From: Wurfbainia villosa
Taxonomy: Eukaryota; Streptophyta; Magnoliopsida; Zingiberales; Zingiberaceae
Reading direction: 5' to 3'
Length of the DNA stretch: 64,000 bases
NCBI GenBank assembly: GCA_025175895.1
Contig: CM045988.1
Location: forward strand, 10,693,647-10,757,646
Under the pieces are notes generated by a model, which was not told the DNA's origin, ran no database searches, and worked only from the letters and a program-made list of their open reading frames with translations. The position numbers and the translations under genes were made by a program. This document shows positions 1 to 10,649 of the stretch, piece by piece; position 1 is the stretch's first letter, and every line of letters starts with the position of its first letter.

Positions 1-493
1 GTCTTACTTGTCATATCTCTTCATTTACTATCCATTGTCTTTGTATCTTTGTGGGTTATCTTTCCCATATATATTATTTTCCATGTTGGATAAATAGCTT
101 GATGAGTTGCATTGTCCGAGACAAACAAAATTTTTAAGTGTGGGGGAGGAGCTATATTGTTTTGTTGGAAACACGATATGAAAGGCATAGTTTTCAGAGG
201 TCATTGGTCTTGAGTTGGATTTGACTATGATCAATACTTGATTTTCTGAAAAAAAAAATCTTCATAAAAAAAAAGATAAAAAATCTTCATAAAAAAAAGA
301 GTGCAATTGTAATGGAAACAAATGGGAAATTCAGTGTGTTTTGCAGTGGAGTTGATGGATGCTACTATGCTTTGCTGAGAAGCTACAATTTTTTGGTTTG
401 GTTTTGATTATATGTTGGATAGTGGCATATGATTTTGAAAATCTAATTATAAAGTTTCCAAATGTTGTAACCTCACCCCCATATTGCTGGTAC
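1..493 (+). mobile_element. 3' internal non-coding remnant of a Ty3 Tat/Athila-type element
   Basis: No coding domain is visible. The stretch has A-rich runs near 250-300 and a purine tract of PPT type around 139-153. Its continuation is at 8591, because TR-GAG-1 inserted at 494 with a 5-bp duplication. The joined sequence leads to a Ty3-type PPT and LTR start at 9104-9120, so I read it as the 3' untranslated part of that element. The lineage is inferred from the PPT and LTR termini only. Confidence 0.45.
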
Positions 494-711
494 TGTTGGT
501 GCAATCGGCTCAGGTCACGATTGACAAGACTCGAGTTGGACTCGAGTAGTGTTTTACTGTTTGACAATATTTTGGGGAGATTGTTGGTGCAATTGACCCA
601 GGACATGATTGATCAGACTCAAGTTTGACTCGAGTGGTATTTTGATGTTTGATGATGGTTCGACCATTGTTTGACTATATAGTTGATATGAGGTTGACCA
701 TATGATGGAAA

Positions 712-1005
712 GTCCAAGCATGGGTCTTGGCAAGGGAAAGTCCAAGCTTGAGTCTTGACAATTGAAAAGTCCAACATGGGTTGGCATGGAAAGTCCAAGC
801 ATGGGTCTTGGCAAGGGAAAGTCCAAGCATGGGTCTCGGCAAATGAAAAGTCCAACATGGATTGGCAAGGAAAGTCCAAGGGTTGATATTGGCGGCGTAA
901 AGTCCAAGGGTGGAGTCTTGGCAGCATAAGTCCAATGGTTTAGCGACGTAAAGTCCAAGCTGTAGTCTTGGCAGTGTAAGCCCAAATGAACCATGGCGGT
1001 GTAGA
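712..1005 (+). repeat. GTCCAAG hairpin minisatellite in the 5' LTR
   Basis: About eleven degenerate units of 23-30 bp, each starting GTCCAA and usually holding CTTGGC 12-15 bp later, so CCAAG can pair with CTTGG within a unit. Because of the near-triplet period the minus strand stays open in several frames and gives Leu-Asp-Phe-rich reading frames, which I regard as non-coding. Confidence 0.85.
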
Positions 1006-1538
1006 CCATGTTAGCATGACAATAGTTGATGAAAGCACCTAAAGTCTAGCATATGGATGAACAAGTCATGGATGACTTGGAGGGATCCAATAGGCATGAG
1101 GCTGACGGAGGTGGCTAGAAGTCTTAGGTCTATCCTATGGGTGGTCTAGCAAGTATGAGGGCATCATACTTGGTGTTAAACCTCAGGGATGAGGTTATCA
1201 GTTGACTGATATTATGATCAGTCAACTGATGGGAGTCGATTGATGTTTGACTATGCCAAAAGGCCTTTGCGATCATATCGCCAAGATCAGCGATCGATGG
1301 CGAGTAATCGATCGCCATGGCTAGCAATGATCGATGGTCGATGTCGTGGACATAGAAGGTCCCAGAGTCGACTGTTAGGGTTTGATAGTTGAGTGATGGC
1401 TCGATCAGTCGACTGATGAACATGATCAGTCAACTGATGGTCTATCCATTGGAACTTATCCAACGTGGCTCAAGCCGTTGTGAGACAATGGCTATAGGAG
1501 TAGTCGACTTCAAGGTGAAATCAAACCTGAATGGAGGT

Positions 1539-1546
1539 TATAAAAG
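1539..1546 (+). promoter_or_regulatory. TATA box of the TR-GAG-1 5' LTR
   Basis: TATAAAAG follows GGT and is preserved at the same place in the 3' LTR (8092-8099) and in the related solo LTR (22948-22956). It lies downstream of the repeat and palindrome arrays, as expected for the U3 promoter of an LTR. Confidence 0.6.
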
Positions 1547-2037
1547 CAGCTCATGGAGGAGGTTTTTGCCATTGTTTCTTAGGACGATTTGGAGCATTTA
1601 CTGGTGCAATTCAGGGTCTCCAAGTGTAGCTCAAGCAACCATACAAGAAAGCATTCAAAAGCGCATTTATAAAGTGTTCTTTGCATTCTTTTGTGTTTTT
1701 CACTTTGTATTTTCTTATACTTGTTTTGTATTACTATTGTAATCATTGTATGAGGTTTCTCCACCTCCGACATGTTGTTGAGAAGGAGTATTATTGATTA
1801 GTGGTGATATTTGCATCACTAGGGCTCGTTCGAGCCTAACTCTTGGAGTAGGAACCTTGAGGTTTTGAACCACATTGTACCGATTGTGTAATTGTGTTCT
1901 TGTGTCTTTGTTTATGTTTTTCTATTATTTATGTTGCATACTAATCAAATTATAGCAAGCATGCAAACTATATCCATCGACGCAACGAAACGTTATTCAC
2001 CCCCTCCTCTAGTGACGATAATTCATTCCCCAACAAG

Positions 2038-2049
2038 TGGTATCAGAGC
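2038..2049 (+). other. Primer binding site, initiator-Met tRNA (TR-GAG-1)
   Basis: TGGTATCAGAGC, two bases after the LTR end, is complementary to the 3' end of plant initiator methionine tRNA, the usual primer of Ty1/copia elements including Sireviruses. Confidence 0.9.
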
Positions 2050-2100
2050 AAAGCCACTCTCATTTGGACTAACCGCCAAGGGAGCACGCTTGAGGGCAAG

Positions 2101-3795
2101 ATGGATTTTCAAGAGATACTAGGATGTGACATCAATACTCCGGTCCCGTATACCTTCTATGGACAAGAAGGGTTTGAGAAATGGAGGGCACGAATGGAGA
2201 ATTTCTTGATGATGGACATTGAGCAATGGTTCATCATACAAGATGGATTCGAACTTCCAAGAGGACCAAAAGGGTGATACCTCAAGAGGAAAAGATGGGC
2301 CGAAGAGCAAGTCCAAGCCTTTGAAAGAAATGATAAGGTAACACAATAGATATTAAATTTGTTACCTAACAATATTTTGTCTAGGTTAGGTAAATTTCAT
2401 GATGCTAAGGAGCTATGGGAGAAATTGGCTCAGCTCCATGATGAACCATTCATGGCTCAAGTAGAAAGAGAGCCCAAAGAAAAAGCATCATCATCTTCAC
2501 AAGAAAGTGAGGAGTTGGAGGTCGAAAGGTGTTCGACATCTAAGGAGGAAGAAGTAGGGGAAGCCTCCACTTCTTGGATTGAGGAGATTAGATCATCTAC
2601 AGTGGAGCAGCCTCATGAGGAACCATCTACCTCCGGTCGGGAAGATGAAGAAGTAAAAAATTCCACCACCATTGATCTAGTAACTCAAGAACATTAAATC
2701 AAAATAAAAATCATATTATGTGTTTTGAGTGTAGGGAATATGGGCACTATAAGAGCAAGTGACCTAAGAAGGTCAAGAAGACTCCATCGGCACCAAAACA
2801 TCAAAAAAAGACTTAGGATGTGGGAGCCCCAACCATTAAGAGAAAAAAGCACATGGTGTGCTTCAAGTGCCACCAAAGAGGGCACTATCGAAGTCAATGT
2901 CCTATGGGGAGAAAGCAAACCAAAGGGCAAGGAAGAGCTACACATGTAGGGGGAGCTAAGGCAAACCCTAAGGTAACCTCTATTTATGTTCTCTCCTTAA
3001 TTAATAGGCAAAAGCATGCTAGGAATTTTATTGCTATTACTCATGAACAAAAGCATGCTAGGAATAATAGGTTTTATTTCTTAGGGGCTAAGCATGTTGA
3101 TTTTAGGTCAAAGGACAAGTCTAGAAATAATGACTCTAGACCTATTTAAACTAAGGAGGAATTTGGGACTAATGTCCCTAGAAAAATGCTACCTAAGGAG
3201 TCTATTAGGAAAATAGGGGACCATCTAGGTTTTAACTCCAAGAATTCTAGACATATTCCTAGGAGGAATCCTTCCTAAAGGAAAAATGAAAAATCAAAAT
3301 TGGGAAGATTGGAACTAGAGAGCCAAGCCTTGAGGTCAAGGCTTGGGAAATTGGAAAAGACCCTTAGAAATATGCAAAATCAAACCCAAGGGTCTAGGGA
3401 TCAAAATATAGGCCCTAGGAAGCAAGAACCATCAAGGGGCAAGAAAGGTTTGGGTCACAAACCCAACCCCAAGAATACATCATAGTGTTCCATTCAATTA
3501 TGGAACACAACCTACATCTAGAAAAACCAGGGTCACAAGGGAAGTCATCCATAGAGTTGACCATGGTAGTTGCCTAGTGGCTAGGGTTTCGAAGAAACCA
3601 AGGGAGGCCACTAAGAAGGTTATAAGGGGAGTCACCCCTAGAGTTAACCTAGGCAAGAACATAATGACCAAGGCTACCAAGCATAGGAGGGTCATTAGGA
3701 GGGTATCTAGGGAGGTCATCCCTAAGGAATACCTAGTAAACCCAAGGAGCTCCAATAGGTATTGGGTTCCTAGGAGCGTGATCGATTTACGCTAA
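2101..3795 (+). pseudogene. gag: Decayed gag of TR-GAG-1
   Basis: The reading frame opens with ATG at 2101, about 50 bp after the PBS. It gives a copia-type Gag amino end (…WRARMENFLMMDIEQWFI…, then DGFELPRGPKG) close in layout to the Gag of TR-GAG-2 and the Sirevirus here. In-frame stops occur near 2275 (TGA) and 2350 (TAG). After the LWEKLAQLHDEP motif the central capsid-like part is missing, and a Ser/Glu-rich stretch follows. Two zinc knuckles follow: one at about 2724-2765 whose last Cys codon is a stop, and an intact CX2CX4HX4C near 2860. A Lys-rich tail ends with a KEYLVNP…YWVP motif and a stop at 3793. No Pol follows. Gag would package the RNA. This copy cannot make a full protein. 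Confidence 0.75.
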
Positions 3796-5597
3796 ATGGG
3801 TTAGGATGTGCCAACCTGCAATGGATAGGTAGTTAACCTAACCATGGTAAAGGTGGCACTTTACATCATTTTCAAGGTTATGGGTACCATGGAAATGTGG
3901 TTTGAATTTATATCCTAAAGGATTTTAGGATGTACCAATATATTTTTAGAATTATGAAAAGTTTATCAAATTAGCACAACTTAGTTTTATAGGTCATAGT
4001 GTGCCATTTTGGATTTTTGGCACACTTGGGAGAAAGTTGATAATATGCCAAAAATGGACTTAATAATAACAAATAGAAATTAATACTAAAACTTACGTAT
4101 TTCTATACCTTCACATTTTATTTGTCATGTCTTGATTGCTATATAACATGTCATGACATCATATTTATTCTTATCATATAAAATGTCATGATATCTTAGA
4201 TTTATCTCTCAATGTCATGTTGTATTTAGATTTATATTTTATGTCATGACATCATGATCATTTGTCATGCTTACTTATGTTATCATTTATGTCATGATCA
4301 TTCATGCATTAATTAAAATTGATTTAAGGACAATTGGCATGACTTGAAATCCCATGTATAAGGGAATAAAGTAGAGTTGCCTTAGAAAATGCATGAGCCC
4401 TTAGATTAGGATAACCAAAACTCACATCTCACATCAAATTGACATGTGTGTGTTTTTAAACACGCTAGACACATGTGAGAAGCTAGGAAAAGAGTTAAGT
4501 TCAAGGTGCATAGTTTTTGCATCTAGATGAACTCAAACTCATTTAATACCATGGGTGGATCATGGGGAAAGCTAATGTGAAAGTCATGTGGATTGAGCCC
4601 ATTGATCATGATCTAATATAGGTTTTCAAAAACATTTTAAAATCATTTTAGAAAACCTTGGTGTAGTCTATCTTTTGATAGAAGTCACCATTGATAATGT
4701 TTATACAAAGAGGGCTCAAAACATTGATCTTTTCAATAGATTTGAACTTTGTGTCAATCTCACTATTTTATGGGTATTTTATTTTTCAAATATTTTTCAC
4801 CCATAATAATTGTTATAAGTAGTATATGTATGAAGTTTCAAGATTTTTCAAAGTATGTATATTTACTTATGTATTTCCAAAAATCATTTCTGATTTCTAC
4901 ATTTTGCAGATATCGCTTATTTGTTTAATGGCACTAATCGATGCATAGAAAATCGATTATCGTTTAAACAAGGATGTTTAACCCATATTTCATCTATGTT
5001 AGTCTACCCTAACTGCTCCTAACCCTAGAATATGCTTTAAAAAGCATTGGAAAGGGTGAAAATCCATTGGATATAGATTAGGAGAGTTGTTTAGGGTGTG
5101 TATCAATTTTAAGGTGTGTGAAGTTCAAGGTTGAACTTTTGACCTTAATTTTGATGGTTTAGTGTTCCTATAGGCTTAGGAACTCTCCAAGGACATTGTT
5201 GGTGCAAAGGTCAAGAGGGAGCAAGCAGTTAGGGGGAGGTATCAATCATGGGATGATGGATGCGTTCTTCCTCATGAGGGGGAGAAATGGGAATGTGAGA
5301 TGCCCAATTTGGAAATTGGAAGAGTTTATAGGAAGCCTCTCTTTAGTGATATGGGACTTATCACTAGGAAGAGTGAAGGCATCCTAGGTGTTTTTAGACC
5401 AAGGGAAAGATTGTAAGATCTCATTAGGATATGAGACATTGACACCCTTGGGAATAACCTTTTTTATCTATGTCAAAAGAGGGAGAATTGATGGGAAAAT
5501 CAATGGGAGAATTTAAGATTACCAATTTGGGAGAATTGGTAAGGAGATTTGAGTTAGGTAACCTAACTCAAAGATTTTGTGGTTTTTGTAAAACATC
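3796..5597 (+). other. Non-coding 3' module of TR-GAG-1
   Basis: About 1.8 kb without a recognisable domain. The first half is AT-rich with many TCATGA and ATGTCATGACAT words between 4125 and 4300. The last 400 bp hold spaced GGGGGAG purine tracts (near 5230, 5278, 5478) before the real PPT. The last part is clearly conserved in TR-GAG-3 (52800-53271) and TR-GAG-4 (63507-63960, inverted), suggesting function as RNA or cDNA signals rather than protein. Confidence 0.6.
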
Positions 5598-5611
5598 AAA
5601 AAGGGGGAGAT
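5598..5611 (+). other. Polypurine tract of TR-GAG-1
   Basis: AAAAAGGGGGAGAT directly abuts the TGTTGG start of the 3' LTR. It would prime plus-strand DNA synthesis. The same tract occurs before the 3' LTRs of TR-GAG-2, TR-GAG-4 and the Sirevirus copies. Confidence 0.85.
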
Positions 5612-8585
5612 TGTTGGTGCAATCGGCCCAGGTCACGATTGACCAGACTCGAGTTGGACTCAAGTAGTGTTTCGAAATTTGATAATGTTTTGGGTACATT
5701 GTTGGTGCAATCGACCTTGGTCATGATTGATCAGACTCGAGTTTGACTCGAATGGTATTTTAATGTTTGACGATGGTTTGACCATTGTTTGACTATATGG
5801 TTGACATGGGATTTGCCATATGATGGAAAGTCCAAACATGGGTCTTGGCAAGGGAAAGTCCAAGCTTAAGTCTTGACAATAAAAAATTTCAACATGGGTT
5901 GGCATGGAAAGTTCAAGCATGGGTCTTGGCAAGGGAAAGTCCAAGCATGGGGCTTGGCAAATGGAAAGTCCAACATGGGTTGGCAAGGAAAGTCCAAGGG
6001 TGTAGGAATGATGGTGGCCGGCTAGAGGGGGGTGAATAGCCCTCTTTCGTTGTACGGTGGAATACGATTGTTCTCGTTGCATGCTTGTCTACAATTGTCA
6101 TTAGCACAGCGGAATAACAATAATAATGAAACTAACAACAATACACAATCACACAACACAAGATATACATGGTTCGAAACCGAATGGTTCCTACTCCATG
6201 GGTGAGCTCACCGAGCTCTAGTTATGCGCACGACACTAACTAAACTCCTTCTCGACAATACGTCGGAGGTGGAGAAACCTCGTATAAGCTATTACAATAG
6301 TAATACAACAAGAAATACAAAGACACTAAGAAATACAAGTAAAGAATGCTTTACAACTCTTTGTTTTGAATGCTTTCTTGTTGCTTGCTTTGGTTGGCTC
6401 TTAAAGGACTGGAATGCAGCAGCAATTCCCCTTCAAAGTCTCCCATAAAGTCTTGGCAAAATCTCCCATCTTGAGCTCCATTTATAACCTATATCAAATT
6501 GATTTCGCGCGCATCAGTCGACTGATCGTGACCTTCAGTCAACTGGTCTTGTAGTCGTTGTCTCACAACGGCCAGATCCATGTCGATCAAGTTACAACGG
6601 ATCACACATCAGTCGACTGATGATACCCATCAGTCGACTTATCATCCCATCAGTCGAGTGCTGGCATAAGCACTCAACTGGGAAACCTTCATCGTGAAAT
6701 CACCCGATCGGTTGGTGATCTCTGATGTCGATCGTGATGGCGTTATCGATCGATTACCCTCCCTCGTATTGGTTGAACCATTCGACCTAGAGTAGTCGAC
6801 TGAGACCTATGCCAGTCGACTGATGTCGGGTAAAACCTTAAACATCAAGCTATTTGAGAATCCGACACTCAGTCTTAGCCACATGGCCAAGTCCACCTCA
6901 TCCCTCATGGAGTTCCCCACCGAAGCTCTCTTCCCTCGGCCTACATCCCTCGGATGTGCCAAGCGCACGACTTCGCAATGCCATCCTTCGCGTCTCATGC
7001 CCTCGAAGTATGCTTCCCTTGAGTCTCACTCCATTCGCTCCCCGTCCGGCGGTCCCTCGGATGCACCAAGCGCACGGCTTCGCAATGCCCTCCTTCACTG
7101 ACTCCGAGCCTAGTGAACTTCCCAAGTCCTCAAGACTTCCCACATGAACCAAGCGCACGACTTCGCAATGCATTTCTCACCAAGCACCAAGCGCATGGCT
7201 TCGCAATGCTTTGGATTTTCCCACACCAAGCCCCATGCTTGGATTTTCCATGCCAACTCCATGTTGGACTTTCCACACCAAGCCCCATGCTTGGATTTTC
7301 CATGCCAACACCATGTTGGACTCTCCTATGACAATCCCATGTCATAAGTTTTGTCTATCATCAAAATACTACTCGAGTCAACCTGGGTCGATTGCACCAA
7401 CAAAGGGTTGATATTAGCAGCGTAATGTACAAGGGTGTAGTCTTGGCAGCATAAGTCCAATGTTTTGGCAGCAAAACGTTCAAGCAGCAGTCTTGGCAGT
7501 GTAAGCCCAAATGTACCATGGCGGTGTAGACCACGTTAGCATGACAATAGATGATGGAAGCACCTGAAGGCTAGCGTATGAATGAAAAAGTCATGGATGA
7601 CTTGGAGGGATCTGATAGGCGTGAGGCTGACGGAGGTGGCCAGAAGACTTAGGTCTATGCTATGGGTGGTCTAGCAAGTATGAGGGCATCATACTTGGTG
7701 TTAAACCTCATGGATGAGGTTATCAGTCGACTAGTATTATAATCTGTCGATTGATGGGAGTCGACTTGAATTTGATTGCGGCAAAAGGATTTGACAGTCG
7801 ACTTCCAACATTGGGCAGTCAACTAAATGCCTAAGCAGTCAACTGCCATGGCTGGCAGTCAACTGATGGTCGATGTCGCAGACACAGAAGGTTCCATAGT
7901 CGATTGTTAGGGTGTGACAGTCGAGTGATGGCTCGATCAATCAAATGATGGGCATGATCATTCGATTGATGGTCTATCCGTTGGAACTTATCCAATGTGG
8001 ATTAGGCCGTTGTGAGACAACTACTACAGGAGCAATCGACTGATGGTCACGATCAGTCGACTACTAGGCAAAATCCAGTCCAAATGTAGGTTATAAAAGT
8101 AGCTCGTGGAGGAGGCTTTTGTCATGGTTTCTTAGGGTGATTTGGAGTGATTTGCTGGTGCAATTTAGGGTCTCCAAGTGTAGCTCAAGCAACAAAACAA
8201 GCAATCATTCAAAAGCATATTTGTAAAGTGTTCTTTGCATTCTTTTGTGGATTTCACTTTGTATTTTCTTGTATTTGTTTTATATTATTATTGTAATCAT
8301 TATACGAGATTTTTCTGCCTCCGACGTGTTGTCGAGAAGGAGTATTATTGATTAGTGGTGATATTTGCATTGCTAGGGCTCCTTCGAGCCCAACCTGTGG
8401 AGCAAGAACCTTGAGGTTACGAACCACGTTATATCGATTGTGTAATTGTGTTCTTGTGTCTTTGTTTATGTTTTTCTATTATTTTCGCTACATATTAATC
8501 AAATTATAGAAATCACGTGAACGATATCCATTGACGTAATGAAATACTATTCATCCCCCCTCTAGTGATGATCCATTCCCCAACA
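5612..8585 (+). repeat. 3' LTR of TR-GAG-1, split by a solo LTR
   Basis: Matches the 5' LTR from its TGTTGGTGCAAT start through the GTCCAAG array. It is interrupted at 6001 by a 1,402-bp minus-strand solo LTR and resumes at 7408, ending CCCCAACA at 8585. The unoccupied target is visible in the 5' LTR near 885-900. TATAAAAG is kept at 8092. Confidence 0.85.
6001..7402 (-). mobile_element. Solo LTR (mosaic TR-GAG family), inverted
   Basis: On the + strand it runs from TGTAGG to CACCAACA, that is TGTTGGTGCAAT…CCTACA on the minus strand. AAGGG stands on both sides (5996-6000 and 7403-7407), an exact target duplication. No internal region remains, so the full element was lost by LTR-LTR recombination. 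It carries CAGTCGACTG sites (6515, 6610, 6813), four copies of a CCAAGCGCACGACTTCGCAATG-type word (6959-7205) and a short GTCCAAG/CTTGG array (about 7220-7330), so it combines modules of the TR-GAG-1 and TR-GAG-2 LTRs. Confidence 0.85.
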
Positions 8586-8590
8586 GGTAT

Positions 8591-9103
8591 CACTGAGCAT
8601 TCTTACAGAGGAACTCATCAAGTTTATTCTTCCAAATCTTCTATTGTTTTCTGTTATTGTACCTTTGTCTTGTACTTGTTTATATGTTTCATCTGCATTC
8701 TATTTGTGATCTCATTTTGATTCTTGATAAACCCTTTTGATTCATTTATGTGATGTATTGATAGGAGTGGAGAAGTAGATGATAAGCAAGCATATGGTAG
8801 TGCAAGATTACATATTTTTTTGAGTGCACTCTACTTCTACATTTATTATGTGAGTACCAATGCATTTATCCACCTTGGGAGGTTTTGTATCAAGCTTGGT
8901 CTATTTGATTTGATTGGAAATAATTATGCATGTTGACTGTTAAAGGAGTAGGATCTGTGAATACCTTGAATCGGTATTTATTTGGTGATCCTAAGTAACT
9001 AATTTTTTTTTTCTATTTTTGAATTATTGATCTCGGTATTGTTTGGGAAATGAGTGAGTCAGTTGTTTTCTTTATTTCCATTATTGCTCGGGACATGCAA
9101 AAA
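8591..9103 (+). mobile_element. 3' non-coding part of the Ty3 Tat/Athila-type element (continued)
   Basis: Resumes the sequence interrupted at 493. I see no coding domain. It ends in a Ty3-style stretch (GCTCGGGACATGCAAAAATAAG) that in plant Tat/Athila elements lies just before the polypurine tract. Confidence 0.5.
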
Positions 9104-9119
9104 TAAGTGTAGGGGAATT
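9104..9119 (+). other. Polypurine tract of the Ty3 element
   Basis: AAGTGTAGGGGAATT precedes TGATAG, the classic PPT/LTR junction of plant Tat and Athila elements. Confidence 0.6.
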
Positions 9120-9379
9120 TGATAGCTTCATTATATTCTATTGTCTTGACTTATGGATTGGACATTTTAGGCTCTTTTATGTGGGTAATTATTGTTATCC
9201 AATATGTTTTACATATTGAATTTATTTGATATTAATTGTGTAATTCCTATAATTTTAGAATTATTTTCCATAATTTGAATGTGATCTTGTAGGAAACATA
9301 AAGAGGGCCTAATCAGAGCGATCAGAGCTTTCCATCCAGATGTAGATCGATCACAACCGTTGGATTTAATTGGATCAAC

Positions 9380-10586
9380 TGTTAGGGCAATCTCTTGCCA
9401 TGATAAGGTTTTGATGTGTGTGGCAAAGGGTTTAAGTTAGTGTGTTATGATGATTTGATATGTGCGTTGAAGTCGTGCAGGACTTAGTAATTCGCACATG
9501 GAGCTGTGGCAAGTTTCACATATCATGACTCGTGCCTTGAGTCGGTGAAGGATAGCTTTGCGGAAGCCGTGCGCTTGGAGCATCCGAGGGACCGCCGGAC
9601 GAGAAGCTTGGAGTGAAGCCGGAGGAAGTAGACTTCGAGGCAAGAGACGCGAAGGAGCATTGCAGAGTCGTGCGCCTGATGCTGCCGAGGGATGTGGCCG
9701 AGAATGAAGAGAACTTCGAAGGCGAGGAACTCCGAGAGATGAGAGTGAGTGAATGTAACCCGGGAAGGGGTAGCTCTTAGGTGAAACTTGGCCATTTAGC
9801 CAAGTGTCGGATGGGTTTTCCCGACACCAGTCGACTGCCAGGGAATGGCAGTCGACTGATCTGAGTCGATGGGTCGATCGACTGGTATAAGACCAGTTTA
9901 GTGCTTGGCAGTCGCGCCATGGGGATGATCGGCCCGATGTCATGGCGATCGAGGAATGGCGATCGATGGCACCGCAGCGCAGAATGGAGTCAACTCAGTT
10001 GAGCACTCGACTGATCGAGCATCAATCGACTGATGGTAGGATCAGTTGACTGATGCCAGTACCGTTGGATGGTATCCAACGTGGAAAGCGGCCGTTATTG
10101 GGCAACGGCTACAGGACCAGTCGACTGATCGAGGGCATCAGTCGACTGATCCTGTGTCAACGGGAAGAAACCCTCTTCCTCTATAAAAAGGAAGGGGATG
10201 GGGCTTTGGGAGGTTAATGCTTGAACGCCCAACTACTCCCAAAGTGCCCTAAACGTTTTCTACTCTTCTACTTGCTCTAATCTTCATTCCATTGTAGAAG
10301 AGTGATCTTTGTGTAAAAGAGGTTACCTCCACCTAGCTTTGTGCAAAGGAGAGATCTAGTGGATTTGGCGGAGTGATTCACCGTGGACGAATCGGACCGT
10401 GGATTAGCAGCGTAGCCGTGAACCACGTTACATCTCTGTGTTTGTATTGCTTTTTTTGTTTGCTTGTCTTTGTTTTATTTGTATTTTCATATTCCGCTTG
10501 CGCTAACATTTTGTAGACGAGCAAAATCCGACATCCTACGTAAGAGGGCTATTCACCCCCTCTAGCCGACCAATCGATCCCCTACA
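9380..10586 (+). repeat. 5' LTR of TR-GAG-2
   Basis: 1,207 bp, TGTTAGGGCAATC to CCCCTACA. The first 400 bp carry a GC-rich CGTGCGCTTGG module shared with the mosaic solo LTR at 6001-7402. The next 350 bp carry CAGTCGACTG palindromes (9830, 9853, 10120, 10138), then a TATA box (10182). It ends with TATTCACCCCCTCTAGCCGACCAATCGATCCCCTACA-type sequence close to the Sirevirus LTR end. Confidence 0.9.
10182..10190 (+). promoter_or_regulatory. TATA box, TR-GAG-2 5' LTR
   Basis: TATAAAAAG in CTCTATAAAAAGGAAG, identical in the 3' LTR (14465-14472). It lies just downstream of two CAGTCGACTG palindromes, which suggests these are upstream promoter elements. Confidence 0.65.
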
Positions 10587-10588
10587 AG

Positions 10589-10600
10589 TGGTATCAGAGC
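10589..10600 (+). other. Primer binding site, initiator-Met tRNA (TR-GAG-2)
   Basis: TGGTATCAGAGC two bases after the LTR end, an exact match to the copia-type PBS. Confidence 0.92.
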
Positions 10601-10649
10601 AAGGTTGCTTGTCACCGGACTAACCGCCACAACAAGCTCTACATCTCAA

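Larger units (their letters stand above)
494..2035 (+). repeat. 5' LTR of TR-GAG-1
   Basis: Starts TGTTGGTGCAAT and ends CCCCAACA directly before the PBS. The start motif recurs about 87 bp inside (from 581), a short internal duplication that the 3' LTR shares. The order is a hairpin minisatellite (712-1005), a palindrome-rich stretch (about 1190-1450), a TATA box at 1539 and a U5-like end with the shared TATTCACCCCC motif. The length of 1,542 bp is long for a copia-type LTR but normal for Sireviruses. Confidence 0.85.
494..8585 (+). mobile_element. TR-GAG-1: gag-only LTR retrotransposon, Sirevirus-like signals
   Basis: A complete element with direct LTRs at 494-2035 and 5612-8585, the latter enlarged by a nested solo LTR. 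The flanks are GGTAC (489-493) and GGTAT (8586-8590), a 5-bp target duplication with one transition. Ends are TGTTGG and CCAACA. A PBS matching initiator-Met tRNA lies 2 bp after the 5' LTR, and a PPT precedes the 3' LTR. Between them are a decayed gag and about 1.8 kb of non-coding sequence. No protease, integrase, RT or RNase H is visible in any frame. It fits the TR-GAG class of non-autonomous LTR elements, which have terminal repeats plus gag only. Mobilisation by a Sirevirus is inference. Confidence 0.85.

Noticed and set aside
9437..9943. A 168-codon minus-strand frame (and the similar 13713-14309), Ser/Arg/Leu-rich
   Set aside because: Antisense to a GC-rich LTR segment; the paired LTR copies break and extend it differently.
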